From NCBI RefSeq assembly GCF_042678945.1, contig NZ_JBHTLM010000003.1, positions 124,001 through 188,000 of the forward strand: 64,000 nt of DNA, given 5' to 3'. The notes under the pieces are model-generated. The model had not been told where the DNA came from. It saw only the letters and a list, made by a program, of their open reading frames with translations, and did no database searches. Positions within the stretch are counted from its first letter, which is position 1. Each line of letters opens with the position of its first letter. Origin of the DNA: Fontibacillus puldeungensis. Its GTDB lineage: Bacteria > Bacillota > Bacilli > Paenibacillales > Paenibacillaceae. Below are positions 33,439-41,322 of this stretch, one piece after another. The translations under genes were made by a program, and so were the position numbers.

Positions 33439-34545
33439 ATGGCAAATGTACAGGTTGTTTGGAGAGGTCCCGTAAATCTTGCCTCAGGTCTCGGGATCGC
33501 AAGCAGGGAATATGTGTCTGCTTTAAAGAGACAGGGCGTAAACGTCAAGGTAGGCGGCAGCCTCGGGAGCCGAAAAAACAGCGGCTTGAATAAACGAAAG
33601 GTGTTAATTTATCATCAATTGCCTCGAAAATTGAATTTTGCGCAGGAGCGTAAACGGTTTGACCGCATTATTTTAAATACGGTTTGGGAAACAACCCGCA
33701 TTCCTCAGAGCTGGCTTTCGAAAATCAACAAATTTGATGCGGTATGCGTGCCGACCATACACAATAAAATCGCCCTGCGACAAAGCGGCATCAAGGTACC
33801 TATTTTTATTGTCCCCCATGGAGTCAACACCGAAAAATTTAAACCCGCGAATAAAAAATACCCTTTGCCAAGTGCCAAGGGTCGCTTCGTATTCGTTTCC
33901 GTATTTGGTTTCCAACATCGAAAAAATCCCGAAGCCTTGTTGAGGGCTTACTGGGAACAGTTCTCGGCAACGGATAAAGTGCTGCTCGTTATCAAAACGA
34001 ATGGGTATGCGCGACACGAGACCGGACAATGGATTCGAAGGCAAATCGAGGGCTATAAGAAAAAGCTCGGTATCCATAAAAAAACTGCCCCGGTTGTCGT
34101 CATGACTGAACGTATGAGTCCCAGTCAGTTAAAAGGCATCTATACGCTCGGCAACGTTTTCGTTCTCCCTACAAGAGGCGAAGGAGTGGGTCTACCGTTT
34201 TTGGAGTCGCTGTCTAGTGGCGTTCCCGTCATAACTACGGGCTGGGGAGGACATATGGATTTCTTAAATCATAGGAACTCCTTTTTTATCAAATATAAGC
34301 TGCAAAGCCCGCAGATCAGTATGGACAGCAAACACGCGATTTCGCGAAGATTCCGTTCTTTATTTTCAGGAAAGGGGCAAAGGTGGGCAGAGCCGGATTT
34401 ATCCAGCTTAAAAAGCCAGATGAGATTGGCATACTACCATCCTGAACTATGTAAAAGAAAAGGCCGGCAAGGCCGCCAGGACACAAAAAAACTTTCTTGG
34501 AACCGCGCCGGAGCCATTTTGAAAAAAGTTATAGAGATGAAATAG
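33439..34545 (+). CDS. Family 4 glycosyltransferase
   Basis: A 368-residue GT-B enzyme: an N-terminal VQVVWRGPVNLASGLGIASR, IVPHGVNTEKFKP, VFVSVFGFQHRKNPEALLRA and the donor-binding GEGVGLPFLESLSSGVPVIT. The first Glu and E-x7-E spacing are those of GT4. Similar enzymes occur in Bacillus spore-surface and S-layer clusters. It stands apart from the 4.7-14.4 kb clusters and is not closely similar to their GT4 pair. A weak GGG-type site precedes the ATG. It has a terminator downstream and a border repeat (D) beyond that. Confidence 0.83.
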   Translation: MANVQVVWRGPVNLASGLGIASREYVSALKRQGVNVKVGGSLGSRKNSGLNKRKVLIYHQLPRKLNFAQERKRFDRIILNTVWETTRIPQSWLSKINKFDAVCVPTIHNKIALRQSGIKVPIFIVPHGVNTEKFKPANKKYPLPSAKGRFVFVSVFGFQHRKNPEALLRAYWEQFSATDKVLLVIKTNGYARHETGQWIRRQIEGYKKKLGIHKKTAPVVVMTERMSPSQLKGIYTLGNVFVLPTRGEGVGLPFLESLSSGVPVITTGWGGHMDFLNHRNSFFIKYKLQSPQISMDSKHAISRRFRSLFSGKGQRWAEPDLSSLKSQMRLAYYHPELCKRKGRQGRQDTKKLSWNRAGAILKKVIEMK

Positions 34546-34699
34546 GCTATTCTTGGAATATATCACATGGCCAAGGCTCATGATCGACGAAAAAGTAGAA
34601 TGTGGATGAAAAGCCAAGTTAAATATGGAGCGTCGGTTTTTCACCAAAAAATTAATAGACTTTTTAGGGTACCCATTTAACATATTGGCAATTGGTGAA

Positions 34700-34731
34700 T
34701 CGGCATTTAATGTGCCGGTTTTATTTTTTTG
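34700..34731 (+). terminator. Terminator of the lone GT4 gene
   Basis: CGGCA / TGCCG stem followed by TTTTATTTTTTTG. Confidence 0.65.
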
Positions 34732-34762
34732 TTAACGTAATCTGCCCCTTAGCTTAACGCTC
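34732..34762 (+). repeat. Module-border repeat (D), left edge of the arsenic island
   Basis: GTAATCTGCCCCTTAGCTTA followed by ACGC, nearly identical to copy C. It lies between the GT4 terminator and the ars operon promoter. Confidence 0.65.
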
Positions 34763-34846
34763 ACCAGCTTATGCCCTTTATTCAAGCATAGTTGTTTCGG
34801 CGTGAAGATCTTTAAACATTCCAATTTTGATTTAGGCTTGTAATAT

Positions 34847-34888
34847 ATATAAGTGGATGATAATATAAGTGGGAGATAATATAAGCGG
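34847..34888 (+). promoter_or_regulatory. Three 16-bp-spaced ArsR operator repeats
   Basis: ATATAAGTGG, ATATAAGTGG and ATATAAGCGG occur at 34847, 34863 and 34879, exactly 16 bp apart, directly before the arsR ribosome binding site. Helically phased AT-rich repeats are expected for an ArsR operator. Confidence 0.6.
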
Positions 34889-34898
34889 TGGTGAATAT

Positions 34899-35225
34899 AT
34901 GTCCAACGATATTCTTTCTCTTTCATCCAAATTAAAAATCATTGCAGACCCTACCCGTCTGACCATAGTCGCTTACTTAAACGATCAAGAGTTGTGTGTA
35001 TGCGATTTGGTTGCCCTGCTGGGATTATCACAGCCTGCCATCAGCCAGCACTTAAAGAAGCTTAAACAGGCTGATATTATCACAGAGCGTAAAGTTGGTA
35101 CTTGGGTTCATGTACGTCTTAAAAATGACTTAGAGCCCTATCTTAAAGAGATTATCCAATCTCTCCCCTCTCAAAAAGATCTCGTAGCAGCATATCAAAG
35201 ATCCAAATGCACGACGTGTTCTTAA
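34899..35225 (+). CDS. arsR: ArsR-family arsenic repressor
   Basis: A 108-residue winged-helix repressor: LKIIADPTRLTIVAYLNDQE, the metal-site LCVCDLVALLGLSQPAISQH and the wing GTWVHVRL. The CVC motif in the recognition helix plus the C-terminal CTTC are As(III) ligands in this family. The ATG at 34899 is preferred, with GGTGGTGA upstream; an upstream in-frame GTG at 34869 exists. First gene of arsR-arsC-acr3, preceded by three phased repeats. Confidence 0.9.
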   Translation: MSNDILSLSSKLKIIADPTRLTIVAYLNDQELCVCDLVALLGLSQPAISQHLKKLKQADIITERKVGTWVHVRLKNDLEPYLKEIIQSLPSQKDLVAAYQRSKCTTCS

Positions 35226-35253
35226 AATTTTATAACAAAGGTGGTCATAAAAT

Positions 35254-35679
35254 ATGAATTCAAACAAAAAGATCATTTACTTCCTCTGCACAGGAAATTC
35301 TTGCCGCAGCCAAATGGCAGATGGTTTCGCCAAGCAATACTTGAGCCAGGAATGGGATGTATACTCCGCTGGTATCGAGGCTCACGGAGTGAATCCAAAG
35401 GCGATTGAAGCTATGAATGAGATCGGCATCGATATTTCGAGTCATACTTCCGATGTAATTGATCCTCAGTTGCTTGAACGAGCTGACCTGGTTGTAACAC
35501 TCTGCGGTCATGCAAATGATGTTTGTCCAGTGACACCGCCTGATAAAGCACGTGTTCATTGGGGGTTTGACGATCCTGCGAAGGCTGAAGGAACAGATGA
35601 AGAAAAATGGGCGTTCTTCCAACGCGTTCGTGATGAAATTGGAGCAAGAATTCAGCTGTTTGCCGATACGGGCAAATAA
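35254..35679 (+). CDS. arsC: Thioredoxin-coupled arsenate reductase
   Basis: A 141-residue low-molecular-weight phosphatase-fold ArsC. The P-loop is FLCTGNSCRSQMADGFAK; the redox cysteines are in VVTLCGHANDVCPVTP, and the DPAKAEGTDEEKWAFF segment is characteristic. It reduces arsenate to arsenite in the cytoplasm using thioredoxin. It lies 28 nt after arsR with AAAGGTGG upstream, and 23 nt before the exporter. Confidence 0.93.
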   Translation: MNSNKKIIYFLCTGNSCRSQMADGFAKQYLSQEWDVYSAGIEAHGVNPKAIEAMNEIGIDISSHTSDVIDPQLLERADLVVTLCGHANDVCPVTPPDKARVHWGFDDPAKAEGTDEEKWAFFQRVRDEIGARIQLFADTGK

Positions 35680-35702
35680 GCCACGAAGGAGATGTGTAAC
35701 GG

Positions 35703-36743
35703 ATGTCTCATGTTACAAAGCGTCTATCCTTCCTCGACCGATATTTGACCATATGGATTTTTGCGGCTATGCTGCTTGGCATTGGCATCGGTTATGTCTC
35801 GCCACAATTCGTGGAAGGACTAAACAAATTTCAAATTGGAACGACATCCATACCTATTGCAGCTGGACTTATCATTATGATGTATCCTCCACTTGCTAAG
35901 GTGAGGTACGAAGAGATGTGGCGAGTATTTAAAGATTGGAAAGTGCTACTGCTCTCCTTGGTGCAAAATTGGGTAATCGGTCCTGTACTGATGTTTATTC
36001 TCGCCATTGTATTTTTAAGCGGTTATCCCGACTACATGGTTGGGCTTATCATGATTGGGCTTGCACGATGTATCGCCATGGTCATCGTATGGAACGATCT
36101 AGCAAAGGGTGATCGAGAGTATACAGCAGGACTTGTCGCCTTCAACTCCATTTTTCAAATCCTGTTCTACTCGGTATTCACTTATGTGTTTGTTACGGTT
36201 CTTCCGAAATGGTTTGGTTTAGAAGGCATGGTCGTCGATATTTCTATGGGGCAAATTGCGGAGAGCGTTTTGATCTATCTAGGCATACCGTTCCTTGCTG
36301 GCTTCCTGACACGATATGTCTTGGTGAAACATAAAGGTCGTGAATGGTATGAGAAGGCGTTTATTCCTAAGATCAGTCCTCTGACGTTGATCGCTTTATT
36401 GTTTACCATCGTGATCATGTTCTCGATTAAAGGCGATAAGATCCTGGAACTGCCGATGGATGTTGTCCGTATCGCAATCCCATTGTTGATTTACTTTGTC
36501 GTTATGTTCTTTGCATCATTCTTCTTATCGAAACGCGCGGGTGCGAGCTATGAAGTCAGTACATCACTGGCATTCACCGCAGGAAGCAACAACTTCGAAT
36601 TGGCTATTGCCGTCTCCGTAGGAGTCTTCGGAATTCACTCAGGAGCCGCGTTTGCGGCCGTCATCGGTCCGCTTGTGGAAGTTCCTGTGATGATCGGATT
36701 GGTCAATGTATCGTTGTGGTTCAAGCGCAAATACTTCACTTAA
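35703..36743 (+). CDS. acr3: ACR3-family arsenite efflux permease
   Basis: A 346-residue ten-helix membrane protein of the ACR3 (arsB/Acr3) family: LDRYLTIWIFAAMLLGIGIG at the start, the IMIGLARCIAMVIVWNDLAK segment containing the conserved Cys, and AFTAGSNNFELAIAVSVGVF. It exports arsenite. AAGGAGATGTGTAACGG precedes the ATG. Last gene of the operon before a bidirectional terminator. Confidence 0.93.
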   Translation: MSHVTKRLSFLDRYLTIWIFAAMLLGIGIGYVSPQFVEGLNKFQIGTTSIPIAAGLIIMMYPPLAKVRYEEMWRVFKDWKVLLLSLVQNWVIGPVLMFILAIVFLSGYPDYMVGLIMIGLARCIAMVIVWNDLAKGDREYTAGLVAFNSIFQILFYSVFTYVFVTVLPKWFGLEGMVVDISMGQIAESVLIYLGIPFLAGFLTRYVLVKHKGREWYEKAFIPKISPLTLIALLFTIVIMFSIKGDKILELPMDVVRIAIPLLIYFVVMFFASFFLSKRAGASYEVSTSLAFTAGSNNFELAIAVSVGVFGIHSGAAFAAVIGPLVEVPVMIGLVNVSLWFKRKYFT

Positions 36744-36750
36744 GCTAAAT

Positions 36751-36782
36751 AACAAAGGAGCCCTAACAGGCTCCTTTGTGTT
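36751..36782. terminator. Bidirectional terminator between acr3 and arsM
   Basis: AACAAAGGAGCC / GGCTCCTTTGTG form a 12-bp stem around CTAACA, between two convergent genes. Confidence 0.85.
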
Positions 36783-36792
36783 ATGTTCAAAC

Positions 36793-37581
36793 TTATTTTA
36801 TCGCTTGAATGATGGCAGAAACAATATATTGATCAATGTCGGCTCCAGGCAGCCATTCATTAATATAAAGCTTGGATTCATCCTTGGCTGTAATACTGAT
36901 ATTCGCAAATCCAGCTTGCTGAAGGTACCTTTCAAGCTCCTCGATCGAAGATGCTCCAGAGATGCATCCGGAGTACGTTGCATCGATGTCTGCACGAATT
37001 TCAGGGGGCATTTCTGCTGTCATGACCACATCTGAAATCGCTAGTCTTCCGCCAGACTTTAAGACACGGAAAGCTTCATGAAACACTTGCTGCTTATCTG
37101 GAGATAAGTTAATCACACAGTTCGACATGATTGCATCAACCGTATCGTTCGCTACAGGCAAATGCTCGATTTCACCAAGACGAAATTCGGTATTAGTAAA
37201 TTGTCCTTTGGAAGCGTTCTGACGGGCTTTTGTGACCATTTCGGTGGTCATATCCACTCCGATGACAAGACCTTCTGATCCGACTTGTCGTGACGCTAGG
37301 AAGCAGTCAAAACCGGCACCGCTGCCCAAGTCGAGTACGACCTCACCTGGCTTAAGTGCCGCAATAGCCTGCGGATTACCGCATCCTAGCCCCAAGTTCG
37401 CTCCTTGCGGTACAGAAGCTAATTCCTCAGCTGAATAACCCATTTTAGCCGATACTTCATCAAAACTTGCCGAATCACTCGATCCGCAGCAGCTTGACTT
37501 AATGCTAATTTCTTTGATGGCAACTTGCTTGTATCTTCCTCGAACGTTATTGCGAATCGTATCTTTTTGAACATTGTCCAT
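36793..37581 (-). CDS. arsM: Arsenite S-adenosylmethionine methyltransferase
   Basis: A 262-residue class I methyltransferase. It has the CCGS cysteine pair near residue 30, motif I VVLDLGSGAGFDCFLA, and the two further arsenic-binding cysteines in IMSNCVINLSPDK and ATYSGCISGA. ArsM methylates As(III). The ATG at 37581 is chosen with AAGGAG nine nucleotides upstream; a GTG two codons earlier is too close. Downstream of its own arsR and convergent with the arsC-acr3 operon. Confidence 0.92.
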   Translation of the reverse strand: MDNVQKDTIRNNVRGRYKQVAIKEISIKSSCCGSSDSASFDEVSAKMGYSAEELASVPQGANLGLGCGNPQAIAALKPGEVVLDLGSGAGFDCFLASRQVGSEGLVIGVDMTTEMVTKARQNASKGQFTNTEFRLGEIEHLPVANDTVDAIMSNCVINLSPDKQQVFHEAFRVLKSGGRLAISDVVMTAEMPPEIRADIDATYSGCISGASSIEELERYLQQAGFANISITAKDESKLYINEWLPGADIDQYIVSAIIQAIK

Positions 37582-37594
37582 ACTCACACGCTCC

Positions 37595-37918
37595 TTATTT
37601 TTGTCTATCGGTCACATTACAACATGCTGTTTCTTGCTTCAAAGACGGGAGATGCTCCAATACACCCTGCAAATAAGGTTTGTCTTCCAAGGTAAGGGTG
37701 TAATAAATCCACTGACCTTTTCTTTTTTCACTAACTAAACCGGCTGATTTTAACTTTCTCAGATGCTGGCTTACATTCGGCTGCGTCGTTTGCAGATAAT
37801 CTACGATCTCACAAACGCATAATTCGGACTGTCCTTTCAATAAGGAGATGATGGTTAATCTCGTCTTATCCCCGAGTAGTTTAAAAACATCAGACATTTC
37901 ATCTACTGGTGTAGACAT
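37595..37918 (-). CDS. arsR: Second ArsR-family repressor
   Basis: A 107-residue ArsR: DVFKLLGDKTRLTIISLLKG, ELCVCEIVDYLQTTQPNVSQ and the C-terminal ETACCN. Metal-binding CVC in the recognition helix again. Not a recent duplicate of the 34899 copy: the sequences differ throughout. It heads the arsR-arsM unit; the ATG is preceded by GAGAGGATGA. The island thus has two independent sensors. Confidence 0.88.
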   Translation of the reverse strand: MSTPVDEMSDVFKLLGDKTRLTIISLLKGQSELCVCEIVDYLQTTQPNVSQHLRKLKSAGLVSEKRKGQWIYYTLTLEDKPYLQGVLEHLPSLKQETACCNVTDRQK

Positions 37919-37955
37919 TGTTCATTCATCCTCTCCGTTCTTACATATATATAAG

Positions 37956-37977
37956 TATATAATTATTGAATTATATA
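37956..37977 (-). promoter_or_regulatory. Operator palindrome of the arsR-arsM unit
   Basis: TATATAATT-attg-AATTATATA, perfect 9-bp arms, 40 bp upstream of the second arsR. It also overlaps the end of the acetyltransferase remnant. Confidence 0.6.
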
Positions 37978-37978
37978 T

Positions 37979-38104
37979 TCAAGCGGAAAATACCCTTTTG
38001 GGGATTACAATAATTTCTCCATAGACCATCACGTCGGTAGGATTTCCATCTAATATGCCCTGTTTTTCAAAAATACCGACTTCGCGATAACCTTCCTTTC
38101 GGTA
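37979..38104 (-). pseudogene. GNAT acetyltransferase 3' remnant (ArsN/Pat-like)
   Basis: Forty-one codons remain: YRKEGYREVGIFEKQGILDG then NPTDVMVYGEIIVIPKR. The pattern GYREVGIFEKQG-LDG-x-DV is the C-terminus of phosphinothricin/arsinothricin-type N-acetyltransferases, genes often found in ars islands. No upstream part is present. Confidence 0.6.
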
Positions 38105-38461
38105 CTATCCGATTTTATAAAACTCATAGTGATGAGTTACCTCCGAGCAAATAAATCGAAGGTTCCACAATACCTTTGTAAGCACAGCGATGGGATAACA
38201 ATTTAAGGAAGCCTAGCAACAGACCACACCATCTATTTCAGCCGCTAACACAGAAAATCGCTATCTAATCGGTAATCGGAACATCTTCTTGTCCTTTTCG
38301 GCAATCGGTACAAGTTCTTGTCCCTCGACAACATTATATATGTGTATTTCAGAAATCAAAATTATAAGTTCGCTCTCCTTCCCCCCGTTAGCGGTTGGAA
38401 ACAGCTGCTGCTTTGGTAAACTGCTCTGGATGATCCTCAACTTGAGATGTCGCCAAGTCGG
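38105..38461. other. Gene-free region with IS-end-like debris
   Basis: No gene is supported. The stretch includes the IS-end-like motif at 38.27-38.33 kb and leads to border repeat E. Confidence 0.5.
38268..38330. repeat. IS-end-like repeats
   Basis: Read on the minus strand this contains GGGACAAGAACTTGTACCGA and GGACAAGAAGATGTTCCGAT, variants of the motif at 19.09-19.13 kb in opposite orientation. No transposase is left. Confidence 0.45.
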
Positions 38462-38465
38462 TTTT

Positions 38466-38560
38466 GCTGAAACCTGCTCGTTAACTTAACGATGGCAGCC
38501 GATCGTTTTGTCCGGCTGCCGTCGTTATCATTGAGCTATCGTTTCCCGTTCGTTGAATGG
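38466..38560 (+). repeat. Composite module-border repeat (E) with long hairpin
   Basis: The left half has CCTGCTCGTTAACTTAACGA (38473-38492). It runs into GGCAGCCG / CGGCTGCC, a perfect 8-bp stem extended by AACGA / TCGTT around an 11-nt loop. The right half is an inverted dyad copy, GAGCTATCG-tttcc-CGTTCGTTG. The layout, recombination-type ends on an imperfect hairpin, is like an integron attC site. Right edge of the arsenic island. Confidence 0.6.
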
Positions 38561-38573
38561 ACAAGCTGGTTCT

Positions 38574-39689
38574 CTATTCATATCTATTTATCGGGAGTTC
38601 CAATCGGAAATGGTATTTTCCTTGAACGTGGCTTAACGTAAGATCGCCTCCATGTAACCTGGCGATGCTCTCCGCTATAGCAAGGCCAAGTCCGAAGCCT
38701 GAGCCCAATCCACCATTGTTTGATGCTCTTGAAGCATCAACTCGATAAAACCGATCAAAAAGGTGTTCTTCCTGTTCCCTGGTCAATGGCTCTCCTTCAT
38801 TCTCAATGCCAATCGCTAACCTTACATTTGAGAATGAGCATTGAACGCGAATCTCACCCGGATAATGAGAGTACTTAATTGCATTCATCAAAAGATTTTC
38901 AAGAGCGCGGACAATCTTATCCGGGTCAACCCAAATCAAAACATCTTCATTGGGGAACTCACTTACAAGTGTCAGATTATACTCTTCCGCGATTGGCTGA
39001 TATTCGGACAAAAGTTGCTGAATCAGTTCTCTAAAATTAATATGTTTCAGGTTTACCTCTGCTTCCGGGGAAGTAAGGCGGGTATATTCAAATAATGCAT
39101 CAATACGTTTCTGAAGTTGAATAGCTTGGCTGTATGTGTGCGCGACATATCTGGCATATTCTTCATCGCTCCGGTAACCCTTATCTTTGAGCAAATGGAG
39201 GTAAGCTATCAGGCTTGTTAAAGGAGTTCGGAGATCATGGGAAATGCCGGTAATAAGTTCCATTCGACTCCGTTCATCCTGCTGCTCCCTTTCTCTTTGC
39301 CTCTGTAGCTTTTCGGCCATCGCGTTAATGTGAACTGCTACTTGTCCAAGCTCATCCTTCCGATAAATAGGGGCCCGCTTTTCAAAATCTCCCGCCGCCA
39401 TGGTTGAAATACTCGAGACCGTTTCTTGGAGAAAACGAATAATAGGGCGGGTCAAAAGTGAAAAGATAAAGAAAAAACAAAGCAAAAAGATAGTAACTGG
39501 CACGATAGCTGCGAAAGTTATTATGGCTGGTATGGTTCTACTCTTCTCATCCCAAGTAGACATCCAATTAAAGATTAAACCGGTTGTAAAGAAAGTAATT
39601 ACTAACCCTAGCAACGAACTTAACAGCATAATCCAGAATAGTCTGAGACGTAAGTTATTTGAGCCAAAGAATTTACGGAACTTAGGCAT
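38574..39689 (-). CDS. Sensor histidine kinase
   Basis: A 371-residue kinase with two membrane helices (about 17-40 and 57-80), a HAMP linker (FLQETVSSISTMAAGDFEKR), the H-box ELITGISHDLRTPLTSL, N-box NLLMNAIKYSHYPG and G-boxes GLGSGFGLGLAIAES. The extracytoplasmic loop is very short, as in envelope-stress or intramembrane-sensing kinases. It overlaps the response regulator gene by 8 bp. With the linked PAP2 phosphatase it probably senses cell-wall or lipid-carrier stress (inference). Confidence 0.88.
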   Translation of the reverse strand: MPKFRKFFGSNNLRLRLFWIMLLSSLLGLVITFFTTGLIFNWMSTWDEKSRTIPAIITFAAIVPVTIFLLCFFFIFSLLTRPIIRFLQETVSSISTMAAGDFEKRAPIYRKDELGQVAVHINAMAEKLQRQREREQQDERSRMELITGISHDLRTPLTSLIAYLHLLKDKGYRSDEEYARYVAHTYSQAIQLQKRIDALFEYTRLTSPEAEVNLKHINFRELIQQLLSEYQPIAEEYNLTLVSEFPNEDVLIWVDPDKIVRALENLLMNAIKYSHYPGEIRVQCSFSNVRLAIGIENEGEPLTREQEEHLFDRFYRVDASRASNNGGLGSGFGLGLAIAESIARLHGGDLTLSHVQGKYHFRLELPINRYE

Positions 39690-40368
39690 TTATTTTGTAC
39701 CCCACTCCCCAAACGGTCTTAATATACTTCGGTTCTCGTGGATTTTGTTCGATTTTCTCACGTAAGTTTCTGATATGAACCATGACGTTATTATCCGAGT
39801 TTCCTGCTTTTTCCTTCCAGACTGCTTCATAGATATGATTTGCACTGAATACCTGGCCTCGGTGCCTACATAGCAACTCTAAAATCCCAAATTCTATTGG
39901 CGTCAATTGAATCTGTTTTTCCCCTACAGTGACCAAATGATGAGGTATATTAATGACAAGATCTCCAATTTGAATATAACGTTCATCCTGTTGAGTCACT
40001 TGCAGCCGTCGACGAAGCCGGGCTTTGACCCGTGCCACCAGCTCAAGCGGATTGAACGGCTTTCCTAAATAATCATCTGCTCCCATCGATAGACCAGTAA
40101 TTTTATCAATGTCTTCTTGTTTTGCTGATAGCATAAGAACCTGAACGTCAGAACTTTCTCGAATTCTCATACAAGCCGTAATACCATCCATACGGGGCAT
40201 CATGACATCTAGGAGTACTAAATCAACCGACTCCTGATTAAGGACTTCCAATGCCTCAACACCGTCTGATGCTTCTAAAGTCCGAATATTTTCATTGTTT
40301 AAGTACACCTTAATAACGTCACGGATATCTTTTTCATCGTCGACTACAAGTACTACTGGATGATTCAA
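39682..40368 (-). CDS. OmpR-family response regulator
   Basis: A 228-residue regulator: acidic pocket VVDDEKD, phosphoacceptor LLDVMMPRMDG (D about 54), GKPFNPLEL and a winged-helix output domain ending TVWGVGYKINA. Similar in layout to VanR/YycF-type regulators. Partner of the overlapping kinase gene. It starts 42 nt after a 34-codon ORF and follows a PAP2 gene in the same operon. Confidence 0.9.
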   Translation of the reverse strand: MNHPVVLVVDDEKDIRDVIKVYLNNENIRTLEASDGVEALEVLNQESVDLVLLDVMMPRMDGITACMRIRESSDVQVLMLSAKQEDIDKITGLSMGADDYLGKPFNPLELVARVKARLRRRLQVTQQDERYIQIGDLVINIPHHLVTVGEKQIQLTPIEFGILELLCRHRGQVFSANHIYEAVWKEKAGNSDNNVMVHIRNLREKIEQNPREPKYIKTVWGVGYKINA

Positions 40369-40409
40369 AATTTCAGCTCCTTAACTCGTTCTTCTGGTTC
40401 CATTTTGAT

Positions 40410-40514
40410 CTAAGTTCGTTTACGGCAGCAGTAAACAAAGGCAGGCGGAACATTGAAAGGCACCAAACGAATATATCCTAATTTAAAGCGCTCTTCCTTA
40501 TTTAGCAGAAACAT
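40410..40514 (-). CDS. 34-residue protein with strong ribosome binding site
   Basis: An ATG at 40514 inside the 3' end of the PAP2 gene is preceded by AAAGGAGG with 8-nt spacing. It encodes MFLLNKEERFKLGYIRLVPF then NVPPAFVYCCRKRT. The ribosome binding site is part of the PAP2 codons for KGG. Position between phosphatase and response regulator suggests a small regulator, but no family is recognised. Confidence 0.5.
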   Translation of the reverse strand: MFLLNKEERFKLGYIRLVPFNVPPAFVYCCRKRT

Positions 40515-41166
40515 AGGACTCGCCTCCTTTCAGAGTCAAACGCTTCTCCCCCCTTATATACTGAAGAGATTTACCTGCTACTCGAAATAACAACTCTCCA
40601 ACTAGAATGCCACCTGCGACATCCATTAATACGTGTTGCTTGATCAGCAGAGTGGAACAGATAATCGATATGGACATTACAGTGGTGGCCAATCGAATGG
40701 TTCGACCAAACCCTGATGCTCCCCGGAGCATCAGGTAGCTGGTTAGCACATGTATGCTAGGAAAACAATTAAACGGTTGATCATGCCGATATACAAGCCA
40801 GATTAACTGGTTAAGGACACCCTGTTCTGATAAATGCTCTGGACGAGGGACAGTCGTTTGAAACAAGGCATAAACAACATAGGAAACAATCAAGCCGCTG
40901 CATAATGCAAGCAGCGTTCGATAATATAATGTTCTGTTTTTAAACACTAGTCCAATCAATACAGCTGCAATAAAGGGATACCAAAGTACATAGGGAATAA
41001 TAAAAGCCGGTACGAATGGCGTTAGGCGATCTAGGTCCGTTACGAGGCTATATACGTGCTCCGAGGGATGGTTCAATACCTTATAAAAAATATTCAATAT
41101 TGGAATCATTAAAAGCCATAGAAGAGAAAGCCATGTTGAGGTTTGGTTCTTTTTCAAGGTGGTCAC
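40498..41166 (-). CDS. PAP2-family phosphatase
   Basis: A 222-residue integral membrane protein with six hydrophobic segments. The catalytic motifs are PRPEHLSEQ, CFPSIHVLTSY (PS-x-H) and KQHVLMDVAGG (H-x3-D). Related enzymes dephosphorylate undecaprenyl or phosphatidyl lipids at the outer face of the membrane. First gene of the operon with a small ORF and a two-component system. Confidence 0.85.
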   Translation of the reverse strand: MTTLKKNQTSTWLSLLWLLMIPILNIFYKVLNHPSEHVYSLVTDLDRLTPFVPAFIIPYVLWYPFIAAVLIGLVFKNRTLYYRTLLALCSGLIVSYVVYALFQTTVPRPEHLSEQGVLNQLIWLVYRHDQPFNCFPSIHVLTSYLMLRGASGFGRTIRLATTVMSISIICSTLLIKQHVLMDVAGGILVGELLFRVAGKSLQYIRGEKRLTLKGGESYVSAK

Positions 41167-41287
41167 ATTATCATCTCCAGAAATAATTTAATTACATAGA
41201 GCATAATAACGTTAACCTTTTTGGATTTTAGAAAGGTTTTTCTGAAGAATTTCTGAAGATTCATATTTCCAAATATATTTAATAAAA

Positions 41288-41314
41288 GGAGCAGCTGCCG
41301 CAGCAAACTGCTCC
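41288..41314. terminator. Hairpin GGAGCAG / CTGCTCC
   Basis: A 7-bp stem between the PAP2 operon promoter side and border repeat F. The T tract is weak. Confidence 0.4.
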
Positions 41315-41322
41315 CTGGATCG

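Noticed and set aside
33318..33548. Minus-strand frame ending YRIEMDDHL upstream of the lone GT4 gene
   Set aside because: Most of it is antisense to the clear GT4 start; only the last codons look protein-like, which is too little to call.
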